Shown: positions 46,539 through 58,750, numbered from the stretch's first letter. The stretch: DNA of 64,000 bases from Agapanthus africanus (GCA_030015575.1 CM057338.1:828808353-828872352); one strand, 5' to 3'. Numbers and translations: made by a program. The notes: generated by a model from the letters alone, not told the origin.

Positions 46539-49518
46539 TGTTTCCCCCAATCAGAGCAAAGCACTGTTTTGAATTTCAAAATTCAAAAATTGAAGCAACG
46601 CTTCAGATCCTGCGCGCTGCGCGCCACGTGTCAAAAGTAGACACGCCTGCGCCAGGAACACTGAGCCCTAGGCAGCGCACCCCAATCAGAGCAAAGCTCT
46701 GTTTTCAAAATTCAAAAATTAAGAAATTGAAGCAACGCTTCAGATCTAGCGCTTTGCGCTGTGCGCCACGTGTTAAACACAGGTGCGCTAGTGCAGTTGC
46801 GTTGGGATCTGCGCTGCATGCTACGTATCTAACACAGGTGCGCTAGCACAGTTGCACTGCGCTCTGCGCTGCGCGCCACGTGTCAAGCACGGATACGCTA
46901 GCGCAGTTGCGCTGCGCTCTGCGCTGCGCACCACGTGTCAAGCGTAGGTGCGCCAGCGCTGGAATTAAAAATTCCCACCGTTAGATCAAAAGATCTAATA
47001 ATAATGATAAATCATTAATCAACCAGAATTAAATTCTGTTAAGGAAAGATTCCTCAAAATCTTTCCAAACAACAAAATTGTGCTTTAAGCTCCGCTGGAT
47101 CAACAATCCAATGGTAAATAATAAATTACCAAAGACAGAACAAATTCTGCATGGAAAGATTTCTCGATCTTATTAAAATAAGAAAATTATTTTCTGTAAG
47201 ACAGAAGCCTTAGGATCAAAGATCCAACGGTGGAAAATATTTCCAAATCAATCAGAGAGAGATCTCTTAAAACTGATTTAACAAATCATTTGGCCCTATA
47301 TAAAGGACCCTAGACTTCAAGTCAAAAGGAGAAGAGAAATAGAGAGAATACAGAAGAAGAGAGAGAGAAACCCTATGCAAAAAAGAGCAAGCTCTTAAGA
47401 AAAGAAGATTTCTTCTTCATATTCAAGGTAAAAAAAAAGAACTATGTTCTTGAACAACAGAGAAGAACCCTCTTCTAAAAAGATCATAGATCTGAAAAAA
47501 GACCAAGGTCTTTGATGATAAGAAAAAAGATCAAAAGGTCTAATTATAAAAAAAAATAAAATAAAAGAAGTATTTCTACTTCGTCCACAGATCTTTGATC
47601 TATAAAGGCAGAGCCTTTTATCAAACAAGAACTTTCGTTCTTGGATCTTGAGGCAAAACCTCCTTAGAAGAACATAAAAGTTGTTCTGTGATCTTAAAAT
47701 TGATCAGATGCGCTTTGCGCTATTGAAAAGTGGCTTGCACTCATGAACTGCGCCTTTGTGCTCATTGGACTGGCGCACAGTGCCATAACTTGCCACGTGA
47801 CAACCATAGACACTACTTGCGCTTTGCGCTTTTAAAACAGAGCGCTGCTCTCTTAGACTGGCGCTCAGCGCCAAGCGCGCCACGTGTCGCTCGCTGGCGC
47901 GCCAGCGCAAAGCACTCATAAATGTAAAGCGCAAATGCGCTAATGAACCAACGCTGAGCGCGACACGTGTCACCTTCGCGTGCGCTAGCGCAATACGCTC
48001 TTTAATTGGCGCAAAGTGCCTGACGCACCACGTGGCGCACTATCAGAACGTGCTCTGTTCTGATAAAGACAAAAATATCAGAGCCCAATGCTTAGCATTA
48101 TTCAAAGGGCCGAGCCCAAATAAAGGCTTAACAGCCAGAACAAAAATAAAATGTTAAAACATTTTAATTGGACTTAGCCCAATTCTGGCTATAGGTCCTC
48201 AACCTATATTGAACTGAGCATATCTGCTCTTTCAAACAACTCACCTTGGTTCAAGGGTACATCTCTGCACTCCTTTGATATTTGTCGTTGTAATTCCTCA
48301 ACGTCTTCAAAGAGGTGACGGGTCCCGACAACCATACATTTCATGGACTGTGGGGTCCTTAAACTCATGGACTATGATGTCCTTAACCTCAACCGTGATG
48401 TCTTAAAACTAACAACGGACTGTGGAGTCCTTAAATCCACGGACTATGATGTCCTTAAGCTCGACCGTGATGTCTTAAAATTAACACCGGACTGTGGAGT
48501 CCTTAAATTCACGGATTATGATGTCCTTAATCTCGACCGTGATATCTTAAAACTAACACCGGACTGTGAGGTCCTTAAACTCACGGACTATGATGTCCTT
48601 AACCTCGACCGTGATGTCTTAAAACTAACACCGGACTGTGAGGTCCTTAAACTCACGGACTATGATGTCCTTAACCTCGACCGTGATATCTTAAAACTAA
48701 CAACGGACTGTGGGGTCCTTAAATCCACAGACTATGATGTCCTTAACCTCGACCGTGATATCTTAAAACTAACAACGGACTGTGGGGTCCTTAAATCCAC
48801 AGACTATGATGTCCTTAACCTCGACCGTGATGTCTTTAAACTAATATCGGACTGTGAGGTCCTTAAACTCACGGACTATGATGTCCTTAATCTCGACCGC
48901 GATGTCTTAAAACTAACGTCGGACCGTAATGTCCTTAAACTAATTATCGACCGCAATGTCACTAAACTAAACAATAGAGCCCAATTGCTCTCTTGACGGA
49001 TCTAAACGATCCCGTTAAGTTAATCTTAGTCTAAAATTAGACTAACGTATCCTTAATAAAAGTTTAAGTTGACCTTAGCCTCAAATAAGGCTAACGTATC
49101 CTTAAACACAACCCCCCTAAACCCAAATCTAAGAAGATACGGATTTGGACTAATTCACATCCTACGAGCGGCAACACAAATTAGTCTCCGTATACAATCC
49201 ACGGGCAACCAAATAAAAAACAAACACCCACGACACGAAGTGACCATATGGAGAAGGAGAAATTTGTTACCGCGATACGGTAGCGTAATTAACTGCAGGG
49301 GCTTGCGCCTGTAGGGAAGAGCGTCCCCACAATCAAAAACCCCTCAAACGAGGGGGAATCTGACGAAATCTGCTATACCGGCCGTATCCGTTTAAACTTC
49401 GATACATGGTGCCATAAATTAACTTGGCATCTTTGGAGAGGTGGACGGATAGCACCAATTAGTATCTGCCCCCCGATTCAGGTAAGACGTCGGTCTTCCT
49501 GGTTTCCGGCGGTAAACA
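46539..49518 (+). mobile_element. Element H 3' LTR
   Basis: A 2980-bp copy of the LTR at 34729-37563, ending ggtaaaca. The 145-bp excess is explained by two extra 72-bp units. It carries the 55-bp repeat (46765-46957), the palindrome chain (about 46977-48100), and a TATA box at 47297-47304. Scattered substitutions show the insertion is not brand new. Confidence 0.95.
48346..48921 (+). repeat. 72-bp minisatellite, 8 units, in H right LTR
   Basis: Eight units align with the six of the left LTR. The reading frame is open for 217 codons (48343-48996). Neighbouring units differ by a few bases, with two adjacent pairs nearly identical, consistent with recent unit duplication. Confidence 0.9.
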
Positions 49519-49523
49519 GTACT
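49519..49523. repeat. Right target-site duplication of element H (GTACT)
   Basis: Exact match to 34724-34728; the pair proves a single insertion of the whole 14.8-kb element. Confidence 0.95.
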
Positions 49524-50635
49524 CCAACTCAAGTTCTCAATCTCAAACAATATTCACATAACCCCTCTATCTTCTCCTCTCTTTTGAAATCTCCTCATCC
49601 TCAACTCCCCCATTCACCGCGTTGTTTTCCTCCACTCGCTCATCCCCTTCTCTCCATCACAAGACACTCTCCATCCCATCTAAACTTTCTCGTTTCTATT
49701 CGATCCACCGCCACATAAAAAAAACATATATTTGACTTAATATCGTAACAAAGATATCTCTCATCTCAGGATATGTTGAGGAGAATGATGAGAAAAATAA
49801 GAAGAGAGCAAAATGGAGATAAAAGGCCGCGGGGTATTCTAAAGCTGAAACAAATAGATAGTTGCTACTGCTGTTATTATAGATGTTGCTATTTTTTTGG
49901 CCAAAAGATGTTATTTTGTTGGTGATGAGAAATGTAATTTGAGACCGAGAATGTTAACAGAAAGGAAGGGTAAATGTGTCTTTTTACAAACCCAACGGCT
50001 AGTTCTAACACCGTTAATAACGCAAGTTAACTCTAAGGTTCTTTTTAGTTAACTTAAAATCGGTGAGGGTTGTTTTAAAAATTTTTGAACTTTGGGGTGG
50101 TTTTCAACACCCCTCATCTTTGCAGTTCTATTAGTATATTTGTAGCGAAACACCATTCCATTATTTCTTCTCCAAATTTTTTACTCCTTTTTCTTTTCTT
50201 AAATACGCCATTCCCGCAATTTCTTCTGTCGAGTGAATGGGTATGGATTCAACAAAATAAAGATTTAGGAAAATAGAAGGATAGGCGAAACTGATAGAAT
50301 TTATCAATTAGATCGACATAGGAATTTGGTATAAAAAATTCTCACATATTGAAAAACTAACGGTGAGGCATAATGCAGGTCTTTGAAGTCAAGAGAAGAT
50401 TTTGTTTTTCAAACATTAGCGGCAACCGACCAACTGGCCACGAATCTTTCATTTTATGCAAAAATAAGCAAGGATGCATTTTTCTGAACTCAAATGCTCC
50501 AGAGTCCTAGCCGACAGATACACTGCGTCCATTTCACGCAGCTCATGCATTTCATCATCCCAAAAATAAATCCAAAAGAAAAAATTAATCCCCAAATTAA
50601 TCCGAAAATATTCCGAGCTTAAACCCTAATTATCA
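49524..50635. other. Region upstream of the GalT-like pseudogene
   Basis: Mostly AT-rich unique-looking DNA with pyrimidine-rich stretches (cttctcctc type) near 49560-49700. No gene or clear repeat was identified. The part just before 50636 would be the promoter and 5' untranslated region of the pseudogene; no certain TATA box stands out. Confidence 0.4.
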
Positions 50636-51062
50636 ATGTCATCGTCTTCTTCCTCGCAATCCCCCGAGCTCCGCAAAGGCTCCATCTTCAATCGATGGGT
50701 CATCTTCTCTCCTGCTCGATCTCGCCGCCCCTCCGACTTTAAATCGCGCTCCAGCTCGAACCCTAAAAACCCTAACCCTAACTCCTGCCCCTTCTGCATC
50801 GGCCACGAGAGCGAATGCGCCCCCCGAGATCTTCCGATTCCCAAACGGATCCAGCGATTGGAAGGTCCGAGCGATCGAGAACTTGTATCCTGCGCTTCGG
50901 ACGGAGGAGGAGGGCTTATCGGATCCTGAAAGCTCGGATCTTGGGAGGTGCGTGGTACCGGGTTTCGGGTTCCATGACCTGGTGATCGAGACTCCGACCC
51001 ATGAGCTGGGTTTGCAGGATTTGGGGGAGGTGGAGGTTGTGAGGGCGTATAAAGATCGGTTC

Positions 51063-51108
51063 CTGTAGCTCAAGCGGGTCGGATCCTGTAGCTCAAGCGG
51101 GTCGGATC
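51063..51108. repeat. 23-bp tandem duplication in exon 1 of the pseudogene
   Basis: The unit ctgtagctcaagcgggtcgg plus atc occurs twice head to tail. Both copies contain the TAG, so the nonsense change probably came before the duplication. Confidence 0.9.
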
Positions 51109-51124
51109 CGTTAAGTACGTCCAG

Positions 51125-52956
51125 GTGAAACCCTAATTACAAATTTTGAATTTTTTGATACTAGTTAATTCTAGTTAAGAACTTTATGCATTCAGTTGGA
51201 TAATAATGTGAATTGGGATTGCCATATGTAATGTAAGTGAAATTGAATTGTTTTTTGAAAAATGAGAAACGATTCTGTATGTGTATCTTGAAACTTCAAG
51301 CAATTTAATATGTTGATCGATGGGTTAATTTAGTTTATTTTATTCAATAAACCACTATATTAGATGCAGCATTACTAATTTTATTGGATTAGTGTCCAGT
51401 AATATACATGGAAATTGGGAATCCAGCTTCTCAATCTCAATCATGCTACAATGTGAGATCATTGAGATGTAAAGTTGCAGTCAAATGAAATAGAATCATT
51501 GACAACTATATTAGGGCTGTTTGGTTGCAAGATTATGAAATTTGGATTCCAAAATAGTACGGTTGAAAATTTTTGGATTTGGTAATTTGTTGTTTGGTTG
51601 GTTTTGGATTTCTATTATTGGATTTGAAGATTCTTGTAATTTTTGTTTGGTTATTGAAAATAAAGTGGGATTTGGATTTGAGGATTTTAGAGAGAGAGAT
51701 AGAGAGAGGATTATTAAATAAATAAAGTACACGGGTCCCATCTAAAAGTACAAAGAATAGTACCGAATCCTTGAAAATCCTTGAAATTTTTTAGTATTCA
51801 GGAATCCATGTTTTGTGGTGGGCCCCCCATAAAAAATAAAGGAATCCTAGAAATCCAAATTCCCCGAACAAACACAAAATTATGGAATCCTAGGATTCCA
51901 CAATCCAAATCCTAACAAATCCTGCAACCAAACAGGCCCTTAGATGCGGTATTACTTTATAACATCATAATGATAAGTTATTGAAACACCTCCATACTTT
52001 ATATTATAAGTTGATGTCTTGGTTCTGATTCAAAAAATTTAAAAATCAGCAAATTTCACTGCGTCAGGTATGATTCTGATGAAATTCCATCTTGGTTGTT
52101 TGAAATTATACTTCTTGTACTATGTTGTGTGTCTGCCTCCTAATGAAAATATCTAGCTTCGCCACCAGATATGAGAAATAAGCTTCATTGATAGCCGCTG
52201 TTGCAATTCTTTGGATTTATGAGCCTGAGTTCATGTATAGATAGGACTTCTTTTATGTGGGATGAGCTTTGATTGCAAAACAGAAAAGTGAAATTTAAGC
52301 TTTTTCTTTGAGCAATGTATCAATAAGTAATGCGGAAAGAGGGAGAGAGACGCATAGCCAGAATTATATCATTATCTAATATAGTTATCAGTGTTCTAAG
52401 TAAGGTTTTAAAAGAGTGATTTATCAACATTAAAAAGAATGTCTAGGAAATGCGTCGAATAGTATAACAGGGTAAATGACTGCATAATTTGCTGTTTGTG
52501 AAATATGCCAGCAAGTGACAATGTTAGGCACGTACATGCATAACCATCTGGTATTCAAAAATCAATATTCAAATTCAGTATCCCCCAAATAAAGGTTCAG
52601 TTCCTTTTCTGATCTTCAATCAACATATTCTTTCTATCATATTTGTTTGGATTTCTGTATATATTTATATATGCAAAATCTATTTATGCATAATTCTGCA
52701 TAATCCGATTATGCGGTGTATAATCCATTTATTCATTATGTATTGACCAACCGAATAGTGAACAAATATGTGTTTTCCATCATTGCTATTCGTAATATTT
52801 AGATAGTTAAATATCATGGTTTGCATGGATTTAGTGGGGCCGGAATTATACTAGTGTAACTTGTCCTTAGATCATCTGTGTAGTTTTTTCATCCTTCTAT
52901 TTGTTTCAGGCCAGTACATTTGAGTTAATCTTTTTTCTCTTTTTTAATTCATCAAG
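51125..52956 (+). other. Intron 1 of the GalT-like pseudogene
   Basis: Begins gtgaaa after cag and ends in a T-rich stretch followed by atcaag. Joining the flanks restores the register YVQ / VFKN of the family. It holds a 426-bp MITE; the remainder is AT-rich. Confidence 0.8.
51514..51939. mobile_element. Tourist-like (PIF/Harbinger) MITE in the intron
   Basis: Terminal inverted repeats gggctgtttggttgcaagat and, at the other end, the complement gggcctgtttggttgcagga, differ by an indel and a few bases. TTA flanks both sides (51511-51513 and 51940-51942), the target duplication of this superfamily. At 426 bp with no coding frame it is a non-autonomous MITE. Confidence 0.92.
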
Positions 52957-53247
52957 GTCTTTAAGAATTATGGTGCATCTGCTGGAGCATCGATGTCTCA
53001 TTCACACAGTCAGATTATGGGTCTTCCAATTGTTCCTCCCACAGTTTCTGCTCGGCTTAATAGCATGAAAGAGCTCTTTGATAGGACGGGGAGGTGTGGC
53101 TTGTGTGAGGCTCGATCCAAGGATACCTTGATTAATGAGTCCAAAAATTTCTTTTCGGTTGTTCCCTTTGCGGCTTCATTTCCTTTCGAGATCTGGATTG
53201 TTCCTCGTAATCACTCATCATATTTCCATGATATAGATGAAGAGAAG

Positions 53248-54119
53248 GTAAAGATCTTTTCTTAAAATATGTGCATTATATATTATTATTTCTATGATCA
53301 TTGTTGATGGAAAATATCTTTGCTACCATTTTGAATCACTTTTGAGGTCGGTTTTGATATAGTAACTGAATTAATCAGATACTACATTAATAACTTTTAT
53401 TGTATGATGAAAAGAGTACTATGTGATGCAACTAAGTCATATCATGAGTACTCATTATTTAACCCACTCATATTATTACTGTGCAATTTTATGTCATGGA
53501 AGTCATTGGGTATTCAAGAAAATCATGTCATACCAGAGGCTTCACAATGTATTTGTTGTTGGGGCTTGAAATGCATTGAATGCCTGCCATTGTAATCTTA
53601 ATCCTTCATTGCCCAATTACTCTTCAACCTTCAAATACAGTATGGCAGTGGTCTTCAACACGCTAATGCTGCTATTTGATTTTTGGTTTTCCATCTCATT
53701 TTAAGGCTGATGAACAATCCGTAACTGTACCTAATTTAAATATAAAATTATATTTAATAAATATATAAGAGTAATAGAAATCAATAGCAACATAAAGACA
53801 CCGATATGATCTTCAAGGACATAATCGAGCGAAAAGGGCAAGAGGTCGACTAATACATATGAGGAAAAAAGCTCTATTTATGAAAGAAATTATGAATAGA
53901 TATGTTTAAAGAAGCAGCAGTGCAATAGCTTAAAGGCTAAGGGCAAGAGGTTAACTAATACATTAGGAAAAAAGCTCTATTTACGAAAGAAACTATAAAT
54001 TAATATGTTTAGAGAAGCAACTGTCCAATAGCTTAAAGGTTAACGGTGAGTTATGGTTTAATAAAATGGTATGCTAGTAAAGCCCCACAATAGGGCCTCA
54101 TTCTGGAAGAAAACTAACA
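53248..54119. other. Downstream of the pseudogene
   Basis: AT-rich DNA starting with the donor site gtaaag of what would be intron 2. A 63-codon frame at 53404-53595 has no known motif. A tandem duplication occupies 53836-54044. No third exon was found. Confidence 0.45.
53836..54044. repeat. 105-bp tandem duplication
   Basis: Two copies start gggcaagaggt at 53836 and 53941 and run through aaaaaagctctattta and tagcttaaaggct with about one change in eight bases, so the event is old. Confidence 0.8.
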
Positions 54120-54632
54120 TAATTGTATTTTGGCTAAAGGTTTATCTCTATAAAACTCTCAAAAGGTTTCATGGTTTGGCAACAAAGTATCAAAAAGTTT
54201 AAAATTTCAAACAAAAATAATCATGACTAATGGTCAACGATTGGTTAACACTTAATGGTGTTAACTTTGCATATTAGATGAGCATTTTTCCATTTAATAA
54301 ATAACTATTTAAAATAACTACAATATTTTGGGAAGGAAAGAAAGAAAAAGATGGAGGAGGGTAAGGGCCACAACGGTTGGAGGGGAAGGCCGCTATGGTT
54401 GGAATTAGGTAATGTTAGGTTTATTAGAATGACGAAGACGAAGGGTATTTTGGGTTTCTTTTTTGCATTTTTTTGAAGACGCGGCAACAAACGTGATAAT
54501 GCTCATGTGGCATCGTTGTTGTTGACGTGACATGGTATTTTCTAGAGAACTCAAACCTTCTGGTAATTTGTTACCAAATTTATGAAACCTTTTGGGATTT
54601 TTTTAGAGATAGCCCTTGGCTAAAATTCAATT
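54120..54632. mobile_element. Small transposon with about 65-bp terminal inverted repeats
   Basis: The left end aattgtattttggctaaagg through aaaaggtttcat is matched in inverted form by the right end, tgaaaccttttgggat through ggctaaaattcaatt. Divergence between arms is about one in five. taaca occurs on both sides (54115-54119, 54632-54636) and may be the target duplication. The superfamily is uncertain; long inverted ends suggest a Mutator-like or foldback MITE. Confidence 0.65.
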
Positions 54633-55001
54633 AACAACTCTTAACTATCATTATTTTCACTAAACTACCTTAAAGGTTTTCATTGTAGCAACTAGTATAA
54701 AGTTTTTTACAGTGTGGTTTTTTGAACTTTGGTTTTAAAGGACTTTTTTTACAAGAATACCTTTAAGGACTTGCTTCGTACATGTTAATTTAGGAGGGAA
54801 TCTTAATTTCCCATAAAATACCCTCATGCTTGTTTTAACAAATATAACATTGCAAGTATTATAAACATCCCGCGGGAACCAGATGCCCACAGATCGTCGG
54901 AAAAAAATTCCGTAGAATTTGGTGTCTATCATAATAATACCACGAAATTTTCTAGCTTGCCAAAACCACTATTCTGATTGTTGTCCGCCACCACCGATAG
55001 T

Positions 55002-55691
55002 CAGTGGCGGAGCTAAAAATTTATGTTAGTGTAGATGAAAAATAACATATCGAATGCATAATTTAGAAACATAAATTCCCACGAAATGAAGGTCAAAAGA
55101 AATTTCATCGAAAAGAACTAATATATTGCAAAATACCAATGAAGAGATATAATGTTATTTATTAATTGTCTTGTATAATTTATTTAAATAACTAAATATA
55201 CCAGAAAATGCACTAAGAATAATTTTATCTGATTAATTTTTATGTAGTCAAATTGTATACAGAATTGTTCCTAAATTATTTTTTCCTTTTAGCATTCAAA
55301 TTGTTTTAAATCTTAGTATATATAAGATTTGAAACGAGATTAAATGTACAAATTAAATGTATTTAGATATATATTTAAGATATTAGTTATTTTGTTAAGT
55401 AAATAAATTTATATTTAACAATATTTGAGAGTTTTTATAAACAAAACAAATAAAATCTAAGTTATTAGATTTTAAAAGATAGTGGTTAATTGTTAAAATA
55501 TCGTTGAGTCAAATCAGGAGAAACTTTCGGAGACTTTTTTTAACGCGGTTTTTATGGAGATTAGTTATAGCATCGCAGTTTTTGTAGGGGATTTTTTTTC
55601 CGGAATGGGTATACAGGTAAATATCGTAGGTTTCTACGGGAGCCAAGTGTGGGCAATTGCCCACACATGCCCACACTTGGCTCCGCCCCTG
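55002..55691. mobile_element. hAT-like MITE
   Basis: Ends cagtggcggagc and gctccgcccctg are inverted repeats with one mismatch, of the CAG-GGCGGAGC type. Flanking 8-bp duplications ccgatagt (54994-55001) and ccaatagt (55692-55699) match 7 of 8. The 690-bp interior is AT-rich with no transposase frame. A nested palindrome sits at the right end. Confidence 0.88.
55641..55682. repeat. Nested palindrome at the right end of the hAT-like MITE
   Basis: agccaagtgtgggca (55641-55655) pairs perfectly with tgcccacacttggct (55668-55682), and inside it gtgtgggcaattgcccacac (55647-55666) is a perfect 20-bp palindrome. Confidence 0.95.
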
Positions 55692-55699
55692 CCAATAGT

Positions 55700-57930
55700 T
55701 GTCCCCGGTTAAACACCATCCGCTAACCGTCGATTGCAGCCTAACTTCGTTGGTCGTCCCCCTCAGTAAACCGTTGCTCGTTCCTCTCTATCGCTCATTG
55801 CCTTTTCGCCCTTCACCCTCTGCCTGTTATCGCTCATTGCTTGTTGCTGGTGGCTGCCATGCATCGTTCATCGGCCGTCGTCCGTCATCAGCTATCTTTC
55901 TCCGTCAGCAATTTTGCTTTGTCACTCGTCGGTGTTGCTAGATACTAATATCATTGGTCATCTGCTCGTCGCCCTTTATTGTCATTGCTAGACGCCGCCA
56001 ACCATGTATATATAAAAGGAATGATCAAATTCTATCAAGTACAACAATTCTACATTCACTGCAATCAATTGTTTAGGAATCACAATTTCTTGGAATGTAT
56101 GGGTTTCGATAATCATAAAATCCATGTATCGACCGAACCATAAAATGCAAACTAAGCTCTTATTCGAGTAACTTCAAGCATCTCAATTTCAAAATTTGAT
56201 ATGCTTTAAAATCAACCAACCCTAAAATGAAAACGACCATATTGTTTTTAGGCTTCTTAATTTCAAAAATTGAGTTGATTTTAATTAAAATCTACTAGAA
56301 CATTTTCCTTTTCTTTTTAAATTCAAGGTTTTGAGATTGAAGACTTTTTAAGTTGATACAAGTTCAATTGTTATCTTTGATATATTAATTCCAATATTTT
56401 GATTTCAAAATAATCATTACATTAAGTTGATGTGTTTAAAAACTTTATAAAATATAAGATAGCATTACAAAACAGGAGATGTCTAAATTGAAGGTTATTT
56501 AGATTCACATCTCTTAAACAATTTATTTGAACCAATAAAATTTTGTTTCTAAATATTTTTTTGTATAGGATAATTTTCTTGTTAATTGATAATATCACCA
56601 GATTTTCGTATAGAAAGTAATCTCATGTTTATTGTCTTCAAAATAAGGTTGAAAGCGAATAATGCGAGGTTCAGCTTACGTAGTGTAGATTAAAGTTTGA
56701 TGGGCTATAATTGCAAGAAAATATTTGAGTAACTTTTAACAAAATCGGATGGTTTTAACACAAAAAATAGCTCGCAAATCACACAAAATTGGATGGTTCT
56801 AGCACTAAAATAAGCTGCAAAATACAAAAACTATAACTGCAATGATCTTCCCCAAGCAAAAATTGTGCACAAACTATTGCTTTGATTCTGGACAAGAAAC
56901 TTCCCACTCATCATGCTGAGAGAATTAAATTAGGACCCATCAATTAATGGGAAAACATCATTGTTGAAAAGGAGCAACAAGTTTTTGGGTTTGGAGTTGA
57001 TTTAGCGAAATTAACTTGAAGCCGTGGGCTGTTTCAAACTTGTGTTAGTTGTTTTGGGCCATGGGTTGGATATCTAGAAAGCCATGGAAATTGTTTAGAT
57101 CATCTTTTTTAATGGTTTCTTCATAAAGTTTTAAGGTAATATTCCATTGAATTGTTGATGCATGATGGCCATTAATTATTGAAGAATGATCAGGAAGATG
57201 AAGTTGGAAAGGAGGATCAAGGAGATAGAAAGAAGAGAGTTGACAGCTAGAGAATTAAAAGACGAGAGAGATAAAAGTTAACAGCCACGTTGGACGCCAA
57301 GTATGCTGGTATGAAAATTGGTATGGTTTTGGCCGGTAGAAAAAGTATTTCTGTATTAATTATTCATATCTACAAACCTACTAAATGCTAAAATTATCAA
57401 ATGTAACCAATTATTCCAAACAAACCAAAATCTCAACGATAATATCCGCTACTTTCATTATGTTGCTATTCCAATCCTTAAACTCTATAAAAAGCTCTCG
57501 TATTTCAATCAATCTTTTTTCTACATCTCTGATTACTACTTTCTGCTTCTTTATTGATATAAAACCCTATCCTTTTCCTCTTACAATTTCATCCCGAACA
57601 ATCACAGCATGCTTTTCTAACGAATCAAACATTGCTATCAAATTCAAATTCTTAGGCTTAATAATTTAATCTTCATACTCATCTCGATCTTTTCCGCATT
57701 AAGCTCGACCGAGTTCTCGGCTAATTTGATCTCTAGGGTTAAGCATTTAAGTTTGGTAATGTTGATACAGTTTATCTTTTATTTTGAAATCGTACTCATA
57801 GAATTTATCCGGTAACTTGGGGCTTGGATTGGGTGTATTCGTCTTTTGATACAATGAGAAATTTTCAGATTGGATTAGGTTTGGATTAGGTTTATGAGAA
57901 AACCATCGTGGAAGTGAGAATAAAAATGGG
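55700..57930. other. AT-rich spacer with one coding-like stretch
   Basis: No repeat or gene was identified from 55700 to about 57390. Between 57390 and 57930 the minus strand shows protein-like segments in changing frames: PRWFSHKPNPNL near 57880, EIKLAENSVELNAEKIEM near 57700, and FDSLEKHAVIVRDEIVRGKG near 57600. They look like a decayed gene with a helical region; the family is not recognised. Confidence 0.3.
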
Positions 57931-58750
57931 TGTTGATGATGCTCAGAAGTGGTATTTCCTAAGATCACGACACGCGGCGACTGACGTGTCCCATGGCTCA
58001 CGGGAAGGGAGCGACAATGGTACATTAGAAGCATGCCCCGGGCCTTCGACCCGAGAATGTTTCCGACCTTCATTGGTCGTCCAGACCACTCCTATGCCCA
58101 CCTTACAAACAACCGTTGGCTCGCCTCCGAGTCTCCTGCACGATGGGCCTCCTCGGCCCTCCCGGCTCGCCTCCGAGCTATCACAGAACCAAGATGCCTC
58201 GGCCTCCTGCTCGTTCCCGAGCTTCCCGCCGAGCTTATCTTCCTCGGTCTCACCGACCGACCCACAGCACCGATCACAGGCGCCTCCGCCACGGCTCCGC
58301 GAATCTCGCCAGGCACGAGATATCCGTCGCCCATGATCCTGCGTTCCACGCCATCACGATCCTCCATTAACGTGCATATCTCGTCATTAATGGGGAATCC
58401 CGCCTATCATGCGGGCGTAACGCTAGGGGCGTAACGGCCGGCGTGAATCTCGCGCCCGCCTGCCCATTGCTGTCACTATATAAACCCCTCTTTCAGACGA
58501 CTCAGGTAAGCCAATTTGACCTAAATAGGCCGTTACTCTGCCAGAATACCCCGTCTAACTTGATCGTTGGAGGGTCCTCGGTGGCATAACCACCCCGGGA
58601 TTTCCTTACAGGTACCTCGGCCTCAACCACATAAAACCCATTGAGATCCACACGCTTCAGGAGGCAACCCTCCAAATCCAATCTCAGCCATCCATCAGCG
58701 CTCGCAGCAGATCAACGGAAGATAACATCTAAAGGAGATCCAGAGATCCA
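57931..58750 (+). mobile_element. Element G 5' LTR (Ty3/gypsy)
   Basis: GC-rich sequence with a TATA box (TATATAAA at 58477-58484) ends at gagatcca just before a primer site. The right edge at 58750 is good; the left edge (tgttgatgatgctc) is a guess because no second LTR is in the window. Confidence 0.6.

Larger units (their letters stand above)
50636..53247 (+). pseudogene. GalT-type ADP-glucose phosphorylase-like gene, broken (two exons visible)
   Basis: Exon 1 (50636-51124) and exon 2 (52957-53247) encode a HIT-superfamily nucleotidyl transferase like Arabidopsis At5g18200. Visible are LRKGSIFNRWVIFSPARSRR, the zinc-ligand pair CPFC (residues 51-54), NLYPALR, GFGFHD, GASAGAS, the active-site HSHSQ, a second Cys pair in GLCEA, and FPFEIWIVPRNHSS. 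Such enzymes move a nucleotidyl group between sugar phosphates via a His intermediate. Three lesions break exon 1: a one-base frameshift at the A run 50843-50845, a TAG at 51066 where a Gln codon is expected, and a 23-bp tandem duplication (51063-51108). The final third of the protein, expected in a third exon, is not found before 57900. Confidence 0.9.

Noticed and set aside
50759..50782. Telomere-like aaccctaaaaaccctaaccct run
   Set aside because: Only about three imperfect units, and it falls in the coding sequence for NPKNPNPN of the GalT-like exon.
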